In this document: one piece after another, positions 41,656-50,682 of the stretch
Layout: each line of letters opens with the position of its first letter
Numbering within the stretch: the first letter of the stretch is position 1
NCBI GenBank assembly: GCA_964536965.1
Contig: CAZIAL010000016.1
Span: 1-64,000, forward strand
DNA from: JACMQW01 sp964536965
GTDB lineage: Bacteria; Bdellovibrionota; UBA1018
DNA: 64,000 nucleotides
Direction: 5' to 3'
Notes under the pieces: generated by a model
What the model was told of the DNA's origin: nothing
Databases searched by the model: none
The model's input: the letters and a program-made list of their open reading frames with translations, nothing else
Translations under genes and position numbers: made by a program

Positions 41656-42329
41656 GGAGTTTCTCCGGGAACGGCGGACGGGTTTTCAGATGCGCGTAGA
41701 CTCGAAAATGGGATTTGCAGGCCCACGAGCAAGAGGATTTCCTGATTCTTGTCGTCGGCGACAGGACTCTTATTCAGATCCGTGAATCCGAGCAGATAGG
41801 AAAAATCGCCGATCGCTTTCCAATCACCACCGACGGGAATGGCGATCCGAAGATTCGCGCGCAGCCCGAGATCGACTCCGGCGCGATTCGGGTCCTTCGC
41901 TTTCGTCCGCGAATTCCCGAGCAGCGACGAAGTGGTTCGGGTGTCCGATTTCGATTCGAGAATCGCGAGGTAGGGTCCGAAGCCAAATCCGAGGAATTCA
42001 GCCCGCATGAACTGGAGACTGAGCGGAATCATCCAGCTCCGATAGCCGATTTGGGTCGTCGCGGTCGCGGAGCGAAGTTCACGCGAGCGCGAGTGCCGAA
42101 TCAGGCCGCTCTCCAGGCGATAGGCGCCTCCGAGGGAGCGCGAAGCCAAGGCCCCGAAATCGAACGCGGCGTTCGTGGAGCGGTCGGTCCCCGCCGCGGG
42201 CTCCGGGTTAAGCGAAGGTTTATAGAAGTTCGCGCCCCCGACGAGCGCGAGATCACCCGCGCGGGCGAAACCAGGTTCGCAAACGGCGAGAAGCGCGAGA
42301 AGGCCAAACAGGGTTCGAACCGAATGCAT
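41652..42329 (-). CDS. Small outer-membrane beta-barrel protein
   Basis: The ATG at 42329 opens a signal peptide ending Ala-Arg-Ala; the upstream in-frame ATG at 42365 would add twelve residues with no benefit. The remaining 200 residues show about eight alternating hydrophobic strands with glycine and serine turns, as in OmpA-like eight-stranded barrels, and no soluble domain. The gene overlaps sppA (ATGA). Function unknown, probably a porin-like or structural barrel. Confidence 0.7.
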   Translation of the reverse strand: MHSVRTLFGLLALLAVCEPGFARAGDLALVGGANFYKPSLNPEPAAGTDRSTNAAFDFGALASRSLGGAYRLESGLIRHSRSRELRSATATTQIGYRSWMIPLSLQFMRAEFLGFGFGPYLAILESKSDTRTTSSLLGNSRTKAKDPNRAGVDLGLRANLRIAIPVGGDWKAIGDFSYLLGFTDLNKSPVADDKNQEILLLVGLQIPFSSLRASENPSAVPGETP

Positions 42330-42403
42330 CCCCACTATTGTCGAAGGCCCGCGAGTGCGCCTCAATCGGCAGGAAATACCCAGGCGGCGCGCGTCAGGTT
42401 CCG

Positions 42404-42442
42404 AAAACGCACGGCGCCCCGGGAGAGGCTCCCGAGGCGCCG
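42404..42442 (-). terminator. Terminator of the 173-residue barrel gene
   Basis: A GC-rich hairpin pairs 42412-42425 with 42429-42442 (13 of 14). On the minus strand it is followed by TTTT at 42407-42404. It ends transcription from the gene at 42468-42989. Confidence 0.65.
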
Positions 42443-42467
42443 CTTATGAAATCATCCCTCTGACCGA

Positions 42468-42989
42468 TCAGAACCCGAAGGAAAGTCCGGCCAACACCGC
42501 ATAGTCCCGGGTCTTGGCCGATCCGCCTAAATCCTTCAGTCCGAAGTTATAGCTCAGGTCGAAGAGAAAGTCGGTCATCGGAGCAAGCCCGAATCGCGCA
42601 CGTGCGCTGAGTTTGGCCCCGTAATCGGCCTCGTCATCGTCTCCGACGATCGCATAATAGAGACCGCCGCCCAGATCCAGGACGGGCAGCGCGGTAAAAC
42701 GGAGCATAAAAGGAACTTCCCATCCGCGGGTCGATGCTTCGACTTTTATTGGTCCGACCGAAGTCTCGGTTTTCTTTCCTACGGAAAGGACGCCGGTCTC
42801 AAAATCGAATCCCGGAAGAGCGCCGAACTGCAAAGTCGCTCCGTAAGTGCCGGCTGCCTTCGGGGAGATGGCCGCGCTGCCGGAGTAGTCGGCGAAGTTT
42901 AGTCCACCGAGCAGGTTCACCTTCAACATTGCGTTCGCATTCGAGGTACCCAGCGCAAAGACGCTAAGAATCATCAGAATATTTTTCAT
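42468..42989 (-). CDS. Small outer-membrane beta-barrel protein
   Basis: AAGGAG sits six bases before the ATG at 42989, which opens a signal peptide ending Ala-Asn-Ala. The 150-residue mature part has about eight amphipathic strands and ends in Ser-Phe-Gly-Phe with a C-terminal Phe, so it should insert through BamA. It resembles the OmpW/OmpX-like small barrels in size. It is monocistronic, with its own terminator. Function unknown. Confidence 0.75.
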   Translation of the reverse strand: MKNILMILSVFALGTSNANAMLKVNLLGGLNFADYSGSAAISPKAAGTYGATLQFGALPGFDFETGVLSVGKKTETSVGPIKVEASTRGWEVPFMLRFTALPVLDLGGGLYYAIVGDDDEADYGAKLSARARFGLAPMTDFLFDLSYNFGLKDLGGSAKTRDYAVLAGLSFGF

Positions 42990-43203
42990 AAAAGTCTCCT
43001 TGGCCGTGATCTTCGAAAGTTTCACTTAAAATAACAAGGGGTCCCGCAACAATTAGGGTTTCTTCATCGTGCATGAAGGCCCCACTTCCCGAGGCGAGGC
43101 CCGGTCCGCCGGAACCGCGAAAACTAACTCGTGGCCGCCCCCTTACCTTCCGGACGGAAGACTGGATAGGGCAGCGTGCGCCCCCGAAGGAGGCTTAGAA
43201 AAA

Positions 43204-44133
43204 ATGAATCCTGGTCGAAATCCATTTTCGTGGCTCGCGATCTTCGCCGCATTCTGCTCGGGATCCCCTGTCATCGCCAGCGAACCCCCTTACTTTCCGG
43301 AAGTGGGTAAAATCCAAGATTTCATCATCGATAAAATCACCAATCCGGAAACACGCGATCTCCTCGCCTATCGACTCGGAGCGCTTGGGGGAGGGCTGCT
43401 GGCGACCACCCAGATCGTCGGGCTCAAGCGTGAAACCGAGCTTCTGATCCGCGCCCAGGGGGAACTCAAGGCCATTCAGGAGACCAAAGAAAAACTCCAC
43501 GCCGAATTCGGAAAGAAAATCGCCCAAGAACTGAGCGAAGCCGAATCAAAATACCTCTCCGGCTTCCGAACCTATAAGCCCATCTACGAGAGCCGCAATC
43601 GAAGCCTTTCCCAGCTTCATGACGATGCCATAAAGCTTGCGCGCGCTGAAGTGACCCACAAGGCCGTTCTCGCAGGAGAAGCCGTGAGCTCAAGCACCCT
43701 TAAACAGCTCCAACAAACCAGAAACTACTATCTCTTTCGGACCAGCGGGCGGCTCGCGCTGGCTACCTTCGGAGCCGCGGCCGTTCTCAACCTGGCCCCC
43801 CTGATGACTNNNNNNNNNNGAGGCACGACCGAACGAACGAAACTGCTCTCAGATCCAAGACTCTTTTTAATGACCGCAATGCTTGCGCCGGAAAGTTTTT
43901 GTTACGAGCTCCATTCGAAAGATCCCGAGAAAGCGCCCGCACTTACGGATCGGATCCTGGATCGCGAGCAGTTCGCCATCCAGGATGGGATTTCTACCCG
44001 AAAGGAAGTCCAGTCCGATCTGAGATCCAAACCGCGACTCCATCCCGACCATCTCGTCCATTCCGACCGACCTTCGGCGACAAACGGGCCACGGTTCCGA
44101 ACGATCGACTCGGTATCGAAGAGCGGGAAATAA
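43204..44133 (+). CDS. Exported coiled-coil membrane protein, interrupted by an assembly gap
   Basis: GGAGG lies nine bases before the ATG. A signal peptide (about 1-27) is followed by a short hydrophobic segment (about 56-72), a long Glu/Lys/Gln-rich helix likely to form a coiled coil (about 78-170), and a second hydrophobic segment (about 180-200). Ten Ns then interrupt the reading. The downstream part continues in the same frame and looks coding, but 10 is not a multiple of three, so continuity is uncertain and residues are missing. No family is recognised. Confidence 0.6.
   Translation: MNPGRNPFSWLAIFAAFCSGSPVIASEPPYFPEVGKIQDFIIDKITNPETRDLLAYRLGALGGGLLATTQIVGLKRETELLIRAQGELKAIQETKEKLHAEFGKKIAQELSEAESKYLSGFRTYKPIYESRNRSLSQLHDDAIKLARAEVTHKAVLAGEAVSSSTLKQLQQTRNYYLFRTSGRLALATFGAAAVLNLAPLMTXXXXGTTERTKLLSDPRLFLMTAMLAPESFCYELHSKDPEKAPALTDRILDREQFAIQDGISTRKEVQSDLRSKPRLHPDHLVHSDRPSATNGPRFRTIDSVSKSGK
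43810..43819. other. Assembly gap (10 N)
   Basis: Ten undetermined bases inside the coiled-coil protein gene. The true length is unknown, so the frame after it and the total protein length cannot be trusted. Confidence 0.99.
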
Positions 44134-44164
44134 AAAACGCCCCGGAGGAATCCTCCGAGGCGTT
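44132..44164. terminator. Bidirectional terminator between the coiled-coil gene and rpsA
   Basis: Hairpin pairing 44136-44149 with 44151-44164 (13 of 14). On the minus strand it is followed by six T (44137-44132), a good terminator for rpsA. On the plus strand it begins at the stop of the coiled-coil gene but has only a weak T-tract. Confidence 0.8.
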
Positions 44165-44200
44165 GGTTGATCCTTTAAAGAGTTTTCACTCTCAGACGAG

Positions 44201-46012
44201 TTATTCGCCCTTTTTGTCTTTATCGAGAGCGGCCTTCAGCTTGTCGCCGAGGAGATCGCCCATCGAGGTCTTCTTCGAAGCGTCGCCCGCGTACGTATTG
44301 TACGCGCTACGCTCTTCCGTACGACCGAGTTGCTTGATCGAAAGGCCGATGCGGCGTTCTTTCGGCTCGATGGAGAGGATCTCCGCGCGAACCGTATCGC
44401 CCACTTTCAGCACGTCAGCTGGCTTCTCGATGCGGTGATCGGCGATCTCGGACACATAGATGAGTCCTTCGACGCCTTCTTCGATTTCCACGAATGCACC
44501 GAAGTCGGTGAGTTTCGTGACTTTACCGTCGATGGCCTGGCCGGTCTTGTAACGAGCCTTGAGGGAATCCCAAGGATCGCGCTCGAGCTGCTTCACGCCG
44601 AGAGAGAACTTCTCGTTCGCTTTGTCGATACCGAGGACGACGGCTTTCACTTTGTCGCCCTTCTTGTACTTCTCGGATGGGTGGTTGAATTTCTTCGTCC
44701 AGGCCAGGTCCGAAACGTGGATCAGGCCGTCGATGCCCATGCCGATGTCGACGAAAACGCCGAAGTCGGTGACCGATTTCACTTCGGCTTCTTCCACGAT
44801 CGAGCCGATCGGGAATTTGATCTCGAGCTGGTCCCAAGGATTGTCCTGGAGTTGCTTGAGGCCGAGGGAGATGCGTTTCGCTTTGGTGTCGACTTCGAGG
44901 ACTTTGCACTCGACGTCGTCGCCGACGTTGAGGACCTTCGAAGGATGCTTCACGCGCTCCGTCCAGGACATCTCGGAGACGTGAATGAGTCCTTCGACTC
45001 CGCCTTCGAGTTCCACGAACGCGCCGTAGTCTTTCAGCGAGACGACTTTGCCCTTCACGACCATGCTGACCGGATACTTGAATTCGGCATCGTCCCATGG
45101 GTTGGCGGAGATCTGTTTCAGACCGAGGGATACACGTTCCTTCTCGCGGTCGTACTTCAGGATCTTCACTTTCACTTCGTCGCCCACCGCGAACATCTCG
45201 CTTGGGTGCTTGATGCGGCCCCAGCTCATGTCCGTGATGTGGAGAAGTCCGTCCATCCCGCCGAGATCGATGAACGCGCCGTATTCCGTGATGTTCTTCA
45301 CGGTACCTGCGACGACCATTCCCTCTTGCAGGTTGGCCAGGGTCTCGGCGCGCTGGAGTTCACGCTCTTGCGCGACGACCGCCCGGCGAGAAAGCACGAT
45401 ATTCCCGCGCTTTTTGTTGAACTTGATGATCTTGAACTTCAGGCGCTTGCCCACGAACTTATCCAGGTTCTTGACTGGCTTCGTATCGAGCTGGGAGCCC
45501 GGGAGGAACGCTTTCACGCCGATGTCGACGGAAAGTCCGCCTTTCACCTTGGCGATGACGGTTCCTTCGACGAGCTGGTCCTTTTCACAAGCCGCCGAGA
45601 TCTCGTCCCAGGCGCGGATGATTTCGGCTTTGTCCTTCGAGAGGAGCATGAAGCCGTTTTCCATCTCCATGCGCTCGATGTAGACGGGAACGACGTCGGC
45701 GACGGCGACTTGGGCCACGCCTTGCGCGTCTTTAAATTCCTGCGTCGGCACGAGGCCTTCACACTTATAGCCGATATCGACCGTGACGTATTCGGCGCTG
45801 ATCGAGATCACGGTGCCGTCGACGACTTCACCTTCTTTGATCTCGCCGGTTTGTTCGGTCGCTTTGAACATCTCTTCGAAGTTCTCGGCGGTGTTTAATT
45901 TTTTCGCGGTCGTTTCTTCTTCACCCAGGAAGGCGGAGAAGTCGTCCATCCAAGATTGATTCTTAGGTGGTTTTTTGTTTTCGGATTTCGATGCGGTTTG
46001 AGTAGCAGCCAT
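44201..46012 (-). CDS. rpsA: 30S ribosomal protein S1
   Basis: 603 residues with six consecutive S1 (OB-fold) domains. The first two are shorter and diverged (ribosome binding), and the following four are rich in Gly-Ala-Phe-Val-x-Leu/Ile and Gly-Leu-Ile/Leu-His-x-Ser signatures that bind mRNA. S1 delivers structured or weakly Shine-Dalgarno-bearing mRNAs to the ribosome. Several genes here lack a clear ribosome-binding site, which suits strong S1 dependence. The start is ATG 46012; a GTG five codons upstream is possible. No strong ribosome-binding site precedes it, common for rpsA, which may regulate its own translation. Confidence 0.96.
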   Translation of the reverse strand: MAATQTASKSENKKPPKNQSWMDDFSAFLGEEETTAKKLNTAENFEEMFKATEQTGEIKEGEVVDGTVISISAEYVTVDIGYKCEGLVPTQEFKDAQGVAQVAVADVVPVYIERMEMENGFMLLSKDKAEIIRAWDEISAACEKDQLVEGTVIAKVKGGLSVDIGVKAFLPGSQLDTKPVKNLDKFVGKRLKFKIIKFNKKRGNIVLSRRAVVAQERELQRAETLANLQEGMVVAGTVKNITEYGAFIDLGGMDGLLHITDMSWGRIKHPSEMFAVGDEVKVKILKYDREKERVSLGLKQISANPWDDAEFKYPVSMVVKGKVVSLKDYGAFVELEGGVEGLIHVSEMSWTERVKHPSKVLNVGDDVECKVLEVDTKAKRISLGLKQLQDNPWDQLEIKFPIGSIVEEAEVKSVTDFGVFVDIGMGIDGLIHVSDLAWTKKFNHPSEKYKKGDKVKAVVLGIDKANEKFSLGVKQLERDPWDSLKARYKTGQAIDGKVTKLTDFGAFVEIEEGVEGLIYVSEIADHRIEKPADVLKVGDTVRAEILSIEPKERRIGLSIKQLGRTEERSAYNTYAGDASKKTSMGDLLGDKLKAALDKDKKGE

Positions 46013-46270
46013 TGAGTTTGAACTCACTTTTCGACTCGCATCCCGGGCCCTGTCGCCTCATTCCGCAAAGCAGAAATGGAGAGGTGACTCGAGCAGATTC
46101 GGGTGGAGTGTGATTGGGTATAGGAAGCTTTCCGCAGAATGTCGAGAACCAATCTCCCCGGGAATATTCAGGTTTTTGGCGTCAGCTCGATTATAAGAAG
46201 CTTCTAAGGTCTTTTGCCGCTTCGCGCTGTCGTTTGTCAGGATTTCGTCAAAAAAAGAGCAGGCGGAATT

Positions 46271-46299
46271 TTGACAGAATTTCGGATCGCGGTTAGCGT
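46271..46299 (+). promoter_or_regulatory. Candidate promoter of the metalloprotease
   Basis: A perfect TTGACA at 46271-46276, 17 bases, then a weak TAGCGT at 46294-46299. The weak -10 suggests low basal activity or an activator. Confidence 0.4.
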
Positions 46300-46318
46300 T
46301 TTTTCTGGCTGTAGCCAA

Positions 46319-46338
46319 ACGTTCCACTGATGGAACGT
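46319..46338 (+). repeat. Perfect 8-bp inverted repeat before the metalloprotease
   Basis: ACGTTCCA at 46319-46326 and its exact complement at 46331-46338, with the tetraloop CTGA. It lies just upstream of the GGGGGA ribosome-binding site, so it can act as an RNA hairpin or as an operator. Confidence 0.6.
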
Positions 46339-46355
46339 CGAAATTGGGGGAACAA

Positions 46356-47291
46356 TTGAATAAAGCACTACTCGGCACCCTTGCCGCATTGGCCGTCGTC
46401 CCGGCTTCTGTGGCATTGGCGTGTACGTCCAATGGTAAGGAAGGCATCTTTCCAGAGAACAACTTGTATATTCCCGTAAGTCGCTTTGCGAATTACGCGA
46501 CTACCAAGGAAGAGTTTTTTAACGCGGTTGCTAAGGCCCAGAAGACTTACGAAGGCGTCTTCACCGCTCAGGGCCGCGAGTTCAAAATCATCGCCGACTG
46601 GGAAGATGGAACCGTGAACGCCTACGCGACCCGCAAAGGCAACGTTTCCGAAGTTCACATGTTCGGAGGTCTCGCCCGCCACGAAAAGGTGTCGGCCGAC
46701 GGCTTCATGATGGTGATCTGCCACGAGACGGGCCACCACATCGGTGGCGCGCCGAAAAAAGGCAGCATGTGGGCTTCGAACGAAGGCCAGTCCGACTATT
46801 TCGCGACGCTGAAATGCGCCCGCGAGATCTGGAAGGACGAAGATAACACGGCGATCGTGGCCGCGATGGAAATCCCCCAGGTCGTGACCGAACGCTGCCA
46901 GAAGGCGTTCGATAAAGCGGAAGATCTTGCGATCTGTAAGCGCGCGGCGATGGCGGGCAAAACTCTCGCCGACACGCTGGGCGCCCTTCGGAAGACCGGC
47001 GATACGGACTTCGAAAAGCCCGACACCCGCGTGGTCGACAGCACCGACGATAACCATCCTGCGGCCCAGTGCCGCCTGGACACCTACTTCGCCGGCGCCG
47101 TTTGCTCGAAATCGAAAGACGATGCCGTTTCCGAATCCGATCCGAAGCCCGGCACTTGCGCAGCGGAACTCGGCGAAACGCTCGGCGTGCGTCCCGCCTG
47201 CTGGTACGCGGTGGAAGGCAGAAATCCGAAGCCTCCGCGCAGCGGTTCGAAATGGCCCACGCTCGGCGCTCGACGCCCGGCTGGCCGGTAA
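46356..47291 (+). CDS. Secreted zinc metalloprotease-like protein (HETGHH motif)
   Basis: The TTG at 46356 has GGGGGA five bases upstream; another TTG at 46344 in frame lies inside that site and is less likely. A signal peptide (cleavage about residue 22, Ala-Leu-Ala-Cys) precedes the zinc motif His-Glu-Thr-Gly-His at 123-127. Glu143 in Asn-Glu-Gly-Gln-Ser-Asp-Tyr is a candidate third ligand of the gluzincin type, and several Cys suggest disulfides. The C-terminal 40 residues are Pro/Arg-rich. It probably cleaves proteins outside the cytoplasm. It ends at a strong terminator. Confidence 0.78.
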   Translation: MNKALLGTLAALAVVPASVALACTSNGKEGIFPENNLYIPVSRFANYATTKEEFFNAVAKAQKTYEGVFTAQGREFKIIADWEDGTVNAYATRKGNVSEVHMFGGLARHEKVSADGFMMVICHETGHHIGGAPKKGSMWASNEGQSDYFATLKCAREIWKDEDNTAIVAAMEIPQVVTERCQKAFDKAEDLAICKRAAMAGKTLADTLGALRKTGDTDFEKPDTRVVDSTDDNHPAAQCRLDTYFAGAVCSKSKDDAVSESDPKPGTCAAELGETLGVRPACWYAVEGRNPKPPRSGSKWPTLGARRPAGR

Positions 47292-47310
47292 CTCCAGGAA
47301 TGAAATTCTA

Positions 47311-47345
47311 AAAAAGCCCGGCTGCGCTTCGCAGTCGGGCTTTTT
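47311..47345. terminator. Strong bidirectional terminator closing the metalloprotease gene and the Lol-Bam-Lpx run
   Basis: AAAAAGCCCGGCTGCG (47311-47326) pairs with 47330-47345 across a three-base loop (one G-U). It is flanked by A5 on one side and T5 on the other, so it works in both directions. The stop codon of the GT4 gene lies inside it. Confidence 0.9.
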
Positions 47346-48549
47346 AGTGCCCCGAGAACGTACCGCGCTTCTCGAACGCCTTTTGGTAAACTTCGAGCGT
47401 GCGCTGAAGGCGAAGTCGACAATCGTACTTCGATTTCACATGCAGCCGCGCTCGCCGGCCCATCTCCTGACGAGTCGCCTCGTCTTCGATGAGAGCGCGC
47501 AGCCGGTGCTGGAGGTCGAATGCATCGTCGGGCCGGGTGAGAAGTCCGAACTCTTCCCGTCCGACGATCTCCTGCGCACTTCCGCCGCTCGAGATCACGA
47601 TCGGACACTCCATAGCCATCGCTTCGATGGCGACGAGACCGAAAGCCTCCTGCTTCGAGGGCATCACGAAGACGTCGAACGCCTGCATGACTTCGGGAAT
47701 GTTTTCCATATAGCCCGTGAACAGAACGGACTCTTCGAGGTGAAACTGGGTCACCATCGCCTTGAGTTCCTCGAGATGCCCGTCCTCGCTGCCGAGCGTT
47801 TCTTCGCCGACCACGACGAAACGAAGCTTCCGATCGCTACCGATCCGCTTCATCAGGCCGGCCGCCGCTTTGATGAACGTCCCTTGCCCCTTCGCCGGAT
47901 CGATCCGGCCCACGAGTCCGACGACGACCGTATCGTCGGCAGCACCCCAGTCGGCACGCTGCCGGCGCGCGTCCACCCGCTCGGGGTTGAAGCGCTCGAA
48001 ATCCAAGCCTAGATTCACGATTTCGACTTTGCGATCGTCGATCGGATGGGTCGCAAGGACGTTCTCGCGGAGCGCCTCGCTCATGACCAACAGCGAATCC
48101 ACGCGTTGGTAGATGAAGGAATGGATCCAGTTGCGTTTGTCGTGATTGCTCATGATATGCCGGGAGGCGATGAGCGGAATCCGCTTCTTTTTCCAAACCC
48201 ACGGCGAGATCGAACCCAGCAGCGTCGTCTGGTGCGTATGGACGAGGTTCACCTCGCCGGCATCGATCCACTTTTCCAGGTCGTTTCGAAAATGGAAATC
48301 GAGCGTATCGCGCGGGCGGTAGTCCAGAGGAAGCACCGTGACACCCGTCTTTTCCGAAAGCGCGCGATGGATGGGTGAATCGCGAAGCACGGCGACCCGA
48401 ACCGGAAGCTCGTATCGGGCGAATTCCTGGGCGTCGAATGCGACCGTCTGCTCAAGCCCGCCCCAGGATCGAGAAAGACAGACGAAGAGCGGTCGGCATT
48501 CCTTCCGAAGGGAGTCCGCGCGCTCAACGAGCGTTCTTTTTAATTCCAC
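47344..48549 (-). CDS. GT4-family glycosyltransferase (LPS core/surface glycan)
   Basis: 401 residues with two Rossmann lobes. The C-terminal lobe carries the Glu-x7-Glu motif (Gln-Glu-Ala-Phe-Gly-Leu-Val-Ala-Ile-Glu-Ala-Met) and Ser-Ser-Gly-Gly that bind the nucleotide sugar. The start is GTG 48549, 26 bases inside the preceding heptosyltransferase gene, so translation is coupled. Position at the end of a lipid A and heptose gene run suggests addition of a core sugar. The sugar cannot be told from sequence. Confidence 0.88.
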   Translation of the reverse strand: MELKRTLVERADSLRKECRPLFVCLSRSWGGLEQTVAFDAQEFARYELPVRVAVLRDSPIHRALSEKTGVTVLPLDYRPRDTLDFHFRNDLEKWIDAGEVNLVHTHQTTLLGSISPWVWKKKRIPLIASRHIMSNHDKRNWIHSFIYQRVDSLLVMSEALRENVLATHPIDDRKVEIVNLGLDFERFNPERVDARRQRADWGAADDTVVVGLVGRIDPAKGQGTFIKAAAGLMKRIGSDRKLRFVVVGEETLGSEDGHLEELKAMVTQFHLEESVLFTGYMENIPEVMQAFDVFVMPSKQEAFGLVAIEAMAMECPIVISSGGSAQEIVGREEFGLLTRPDDAFDLQHRLRALIEDEATRQEMGRRARLHVKSKYDCRLRLQRTLEVYQKAFEKRGTFSGH

Positions 48550-49627
48550 GGCGGATCTCCTCCCAGACGGTCTCGGGTTTGATCCCGGTCAGACATTGGA
48601 TTTTTCGGTCGGCCGACTGACCGCAAACATTTCGTTCGCAAGGCCAGCACTCGACGGAATTCAGCGAAATCTGCACGAGTCCGGGGCCCGTCGGTTTCGT
48701 GCGGCGCGGATCGGCGGCACCGCAGACAATCTGCGTGAAGGAACCGCAGAACGAAGCCACATGCGCGAGCCCGGATTCATTCGTCACCGTGAATTCAGCG
48801 CCCCGGAAAAGCTCCACGAGCGAGGTGACCGGTCCGCGCGCGGTGTAATCGACCAGGCGCAGCTCTTCGTCACGACAGAGTCGATCCGCGATGGGCGCCT
48901 CCTTGGGACCTCCGACGATGATTCCGGTGAGATTCGTGGCCTGGGCGATCGATTTCGCGAGACCCACGAAGTAGTCGACCGGCCATCGGCGCGATTCAGC
49001 CGTCGCTCCGGGAGCGAGCACCCAATAATATCCTTTGGGTGGCGCGAGCCGCTCGCCCGGCCAGTGCCGGTCGGCATCGAACTTCGCCATCTCCCCGGGA
49101 ATCGGTTCGTCGAGTTCGTTCTCGGGCATCTGGTCCCAGAAATCCCGGACCTCCCGCTTCGGACGGGCCGCCGCAGGGAGCAGGTCGACGTAGGCCTGCG
49201 CGCGGTGGTGAACTCCGAAGCGTTCATCCGGAATGCGAAGACCCTCGGTGAGCAGAACTCCGCGTCCGTCGGCTCCGTATCCTCTCCGGATCTGCGCGCG
49301 CGCGCGGCGAAGCAACCAGGCAGAGGAGAAAGAATTCGGCAGCGAGATGCCGAGATCCCATTTCCTTCGCTCTCCGAGTTCTTTCGCCTGGCGATCGAGG
49401 AGCTTGAATTTCTCGACGAAACCCGCGCCGATCCGAGGCTTCTCGAGCACGACGGTCTCGTCGATCAACCCCCGGAACTGGAGGTCCGCGACCCACGGGA
49501 CGCAAACCGAAGTGATCCGCGCCCCCGGGTACGCTTTACGAAGATAGTGATAAAACGGAAATGCGAGGACCTGATCGCCGATCCAATTCGGAGCCCGGAC
49601 CAGAATCGTCCGAGGCTGGTCAGCCAT
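48524..49627 (-). CDS. ADP-heptose:LPS heptosyltransferase (GT9)
   Basis: The ATG at 49627 follows AAGGA by eight bases. A GT9 fold starts with Arg-Ala-Pro-Asn-Trp-Ile-Gly-Asp at 8-15. The C-terminal donor site contains Ala-Pro-Gly-Ala, Gly-Gly-Pro-Lys-Glu and Thr-Asn-Glu-Ser-Gly-Leu-Ala-His-Val-Ala. A Cys-Trp-Pro-Cys pair occurs near the C-terminus. WaaC/WaaF-type enzymes add L-glycero-D-manno-heptose to Kdo-lipid A. It overlaps the DUF3108 gene upstream by eight bases and the GT4 gene downstream by 26. Which heptose it adds is not decided. Confidence 0.9.
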   Translation of the reverse strand: MADQPRTILVRAPNWIGDQVLAFPFYHYLRKAYPGARITSVCVPWVADLQFRGLIDETVVLEKPRIGAGFVEKFKLLDRQAKELGERRKWDLGISLPNSFSSAWLLRRARAQIRRGYGADGRGVLLTEGLRIPDERFGVHHRAQAYVDLLPAAARPKREVRDFWDQMPENELDEPIPGEMAKFDADRHWPGERLAPPKGYYWVLAPGATAESRRWPVDYFVGLAKSIAQATNLTGIIVGGPKEAPIADRLCRDEELRLVDYTARGPVTSLVELFRGAEFTVTNESGLAHVASFCGSFTQIVCGAADPRRTKPTGPGLVQISLNSVECWPCERNVCGQSADRKIQCLTGIKPETVWEEIRRGIKKNAR

Positions 49628-50663
49628 TCGGAGTTTCCTTCTTTTCTTCCTCCACCGGCTTTTCGCCCAGCTCGATCTTCGTGAGCCGAGCCGCGACGGA
49701 GCCGACCTTAACTTTCGCTTCGAGTCGCACGATGAATCGACGATCATCGTCGGTCAGCCAAATGTAGCTTTCGCCGCGTTCCTGCTTCATCACGCCCTGG
49801 TAACGGGTCTGCGGGCGCACGACGATGCATTGTTTCTTACCCATCGGCGTATCCATCATCTCGCGGCGAACGACGGTGACGACCGCTTCCCAGGATTTTC
49901 CCTCGCTCACGACCGGGAAGGTATAGACTTTCCCGGTTTCCAGCGGCAGCGTGCGCAGGTAAAATAGCGCCGAAAAGCTGTCTTGTGAAAACGGGGTCAT
50001 ATCGAAATAGTCTTTCGACTCGGAAACCCCCTTCGTCACATGGTTCTTCCGGTTCCAGTAAAAGACCTTCTTCGTTTCGGAATCGAAAAGTTCGAGGGCG
50101 TCGCGCTTTTGCTTACTCTGGTCGAGCACCATGTGAAAACGGTGAGAGAATAGACCCGAATAGTCCCAGAAACTTTCGATCGAGTCGTTTAACGTATAAA
50201 ACAAGTTCATCACTTTCGAACTCTTCGCGCGTGCGAGCAGGTGATATACTTTTCGATCCGAAATCATCTTCACGGGCAGCACTTCGGAAGTGAACTCGCC
50301 CGCCGCCATCCCGATATAAGTGATTTCGAGCGTTTGTTTTTCGCCGACCCAGAAGGGCGGATTCTTCGGCGCGCGGTCCGGATAGACGAACGCGGCTTTC
50401 TCTTTCCCCTTCTTCGGGGCTTTCTTCGGCGGAACCTTCTTCGCGGTTTTTCCTTTTTTCGTCGTCACCTGGGTCGGGCTCGGTTCCGGCATCGGTTCGG
50501 GCTTTTTTTTCGCCTCGAGAACTTCGAACTTAGCCTGAAGCTCCGGCGGCAATTCCTTCGGAAGCGGCTGCACGACCTTCGAGCCGCTCGAACAGGCGAG
50601 CAGACCGTAAAAAAGCGCGGAGAGAAGGGCACCTTGGCGGAGACGGGACGAAAGTCGAGACAT
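49620..50663 (-). CDS. DUF3108-domain lipoprotein
   Basis: Lipobox Leu-Leu-Ala-Cys (Cys24), then a Lys/Pro-rich linker (about 45-95) and a beta-rich domain (about 105-330) with Ile-Gly-Met-Ala-Ala-Gly-Glu and Tyr-x-Leu-x-Ala-Arg-Ala near its start, as in DUF3108 proteins found near LPS and lipid A genes. The periplasmic domain resembles lipid- or LPS-binding folds in secondary structure. It is encoded within the lipid A run, overlaps the heptosyltransferase gene and may escort or sense LPS intermediates (inference). Confidence 0.82.
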   Translation of the reverse strand: MSRLSSRLRQGALLSALFYGLLACSSGSKVVQPLPKELPPELQAKFEVLEAKKKPEPMPEPSPTQVTTKKGKTAKKVPPKKAPKKGKEKAAFVYPDRAPKNPPFWVGEKQTLEITYIGMAAGEFTSEVLPVKMISDRKVYHLLARAKSSKVMNLFYTLNDSIESFWDYSGLFSHRFHMVLDQSKQKRDALELFDSETKKVFYWNRKNHVTKGVSESKDYFDMTPFSQDSFSALFYLRTLPLETGKVYTFPVVSEGKSWEAVVTVVRREMMDTPMGKKQCIVVRPQTRYQGVMKQERGESYIWLTDDDRRFIVRLEAKVKVGSVAARLTKIELGEKPVEEEKKETPNG

Positions 50664-50682
50664 ATCGAAAGCTTAATGGAAA

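Larger units (their letters stand above)
46013..46355. other. Divergent intergenic region of rpsA and the metalloprotease
   Basis: About 340 bases without a gene. It holds a TATAAT (minus strand, 46195-46190) as the probable -10 of rpsA without a clear -35, giving a leader of roughly 175 bases. It also holds the plus-strand TTGACA element and the inverted repeat listed separately. Confidence 0.6.

Noticed and set aside
40393..41745. 450-codon frame across rsmB/sppA on the plus strand
   Set aside because: Antisense shadow over two certain genes.
44330..45898. 522-codon frame opposite rpsA
   Set aside because: Antisense shadow with repeated acidic composition produced by the S1 repeats.
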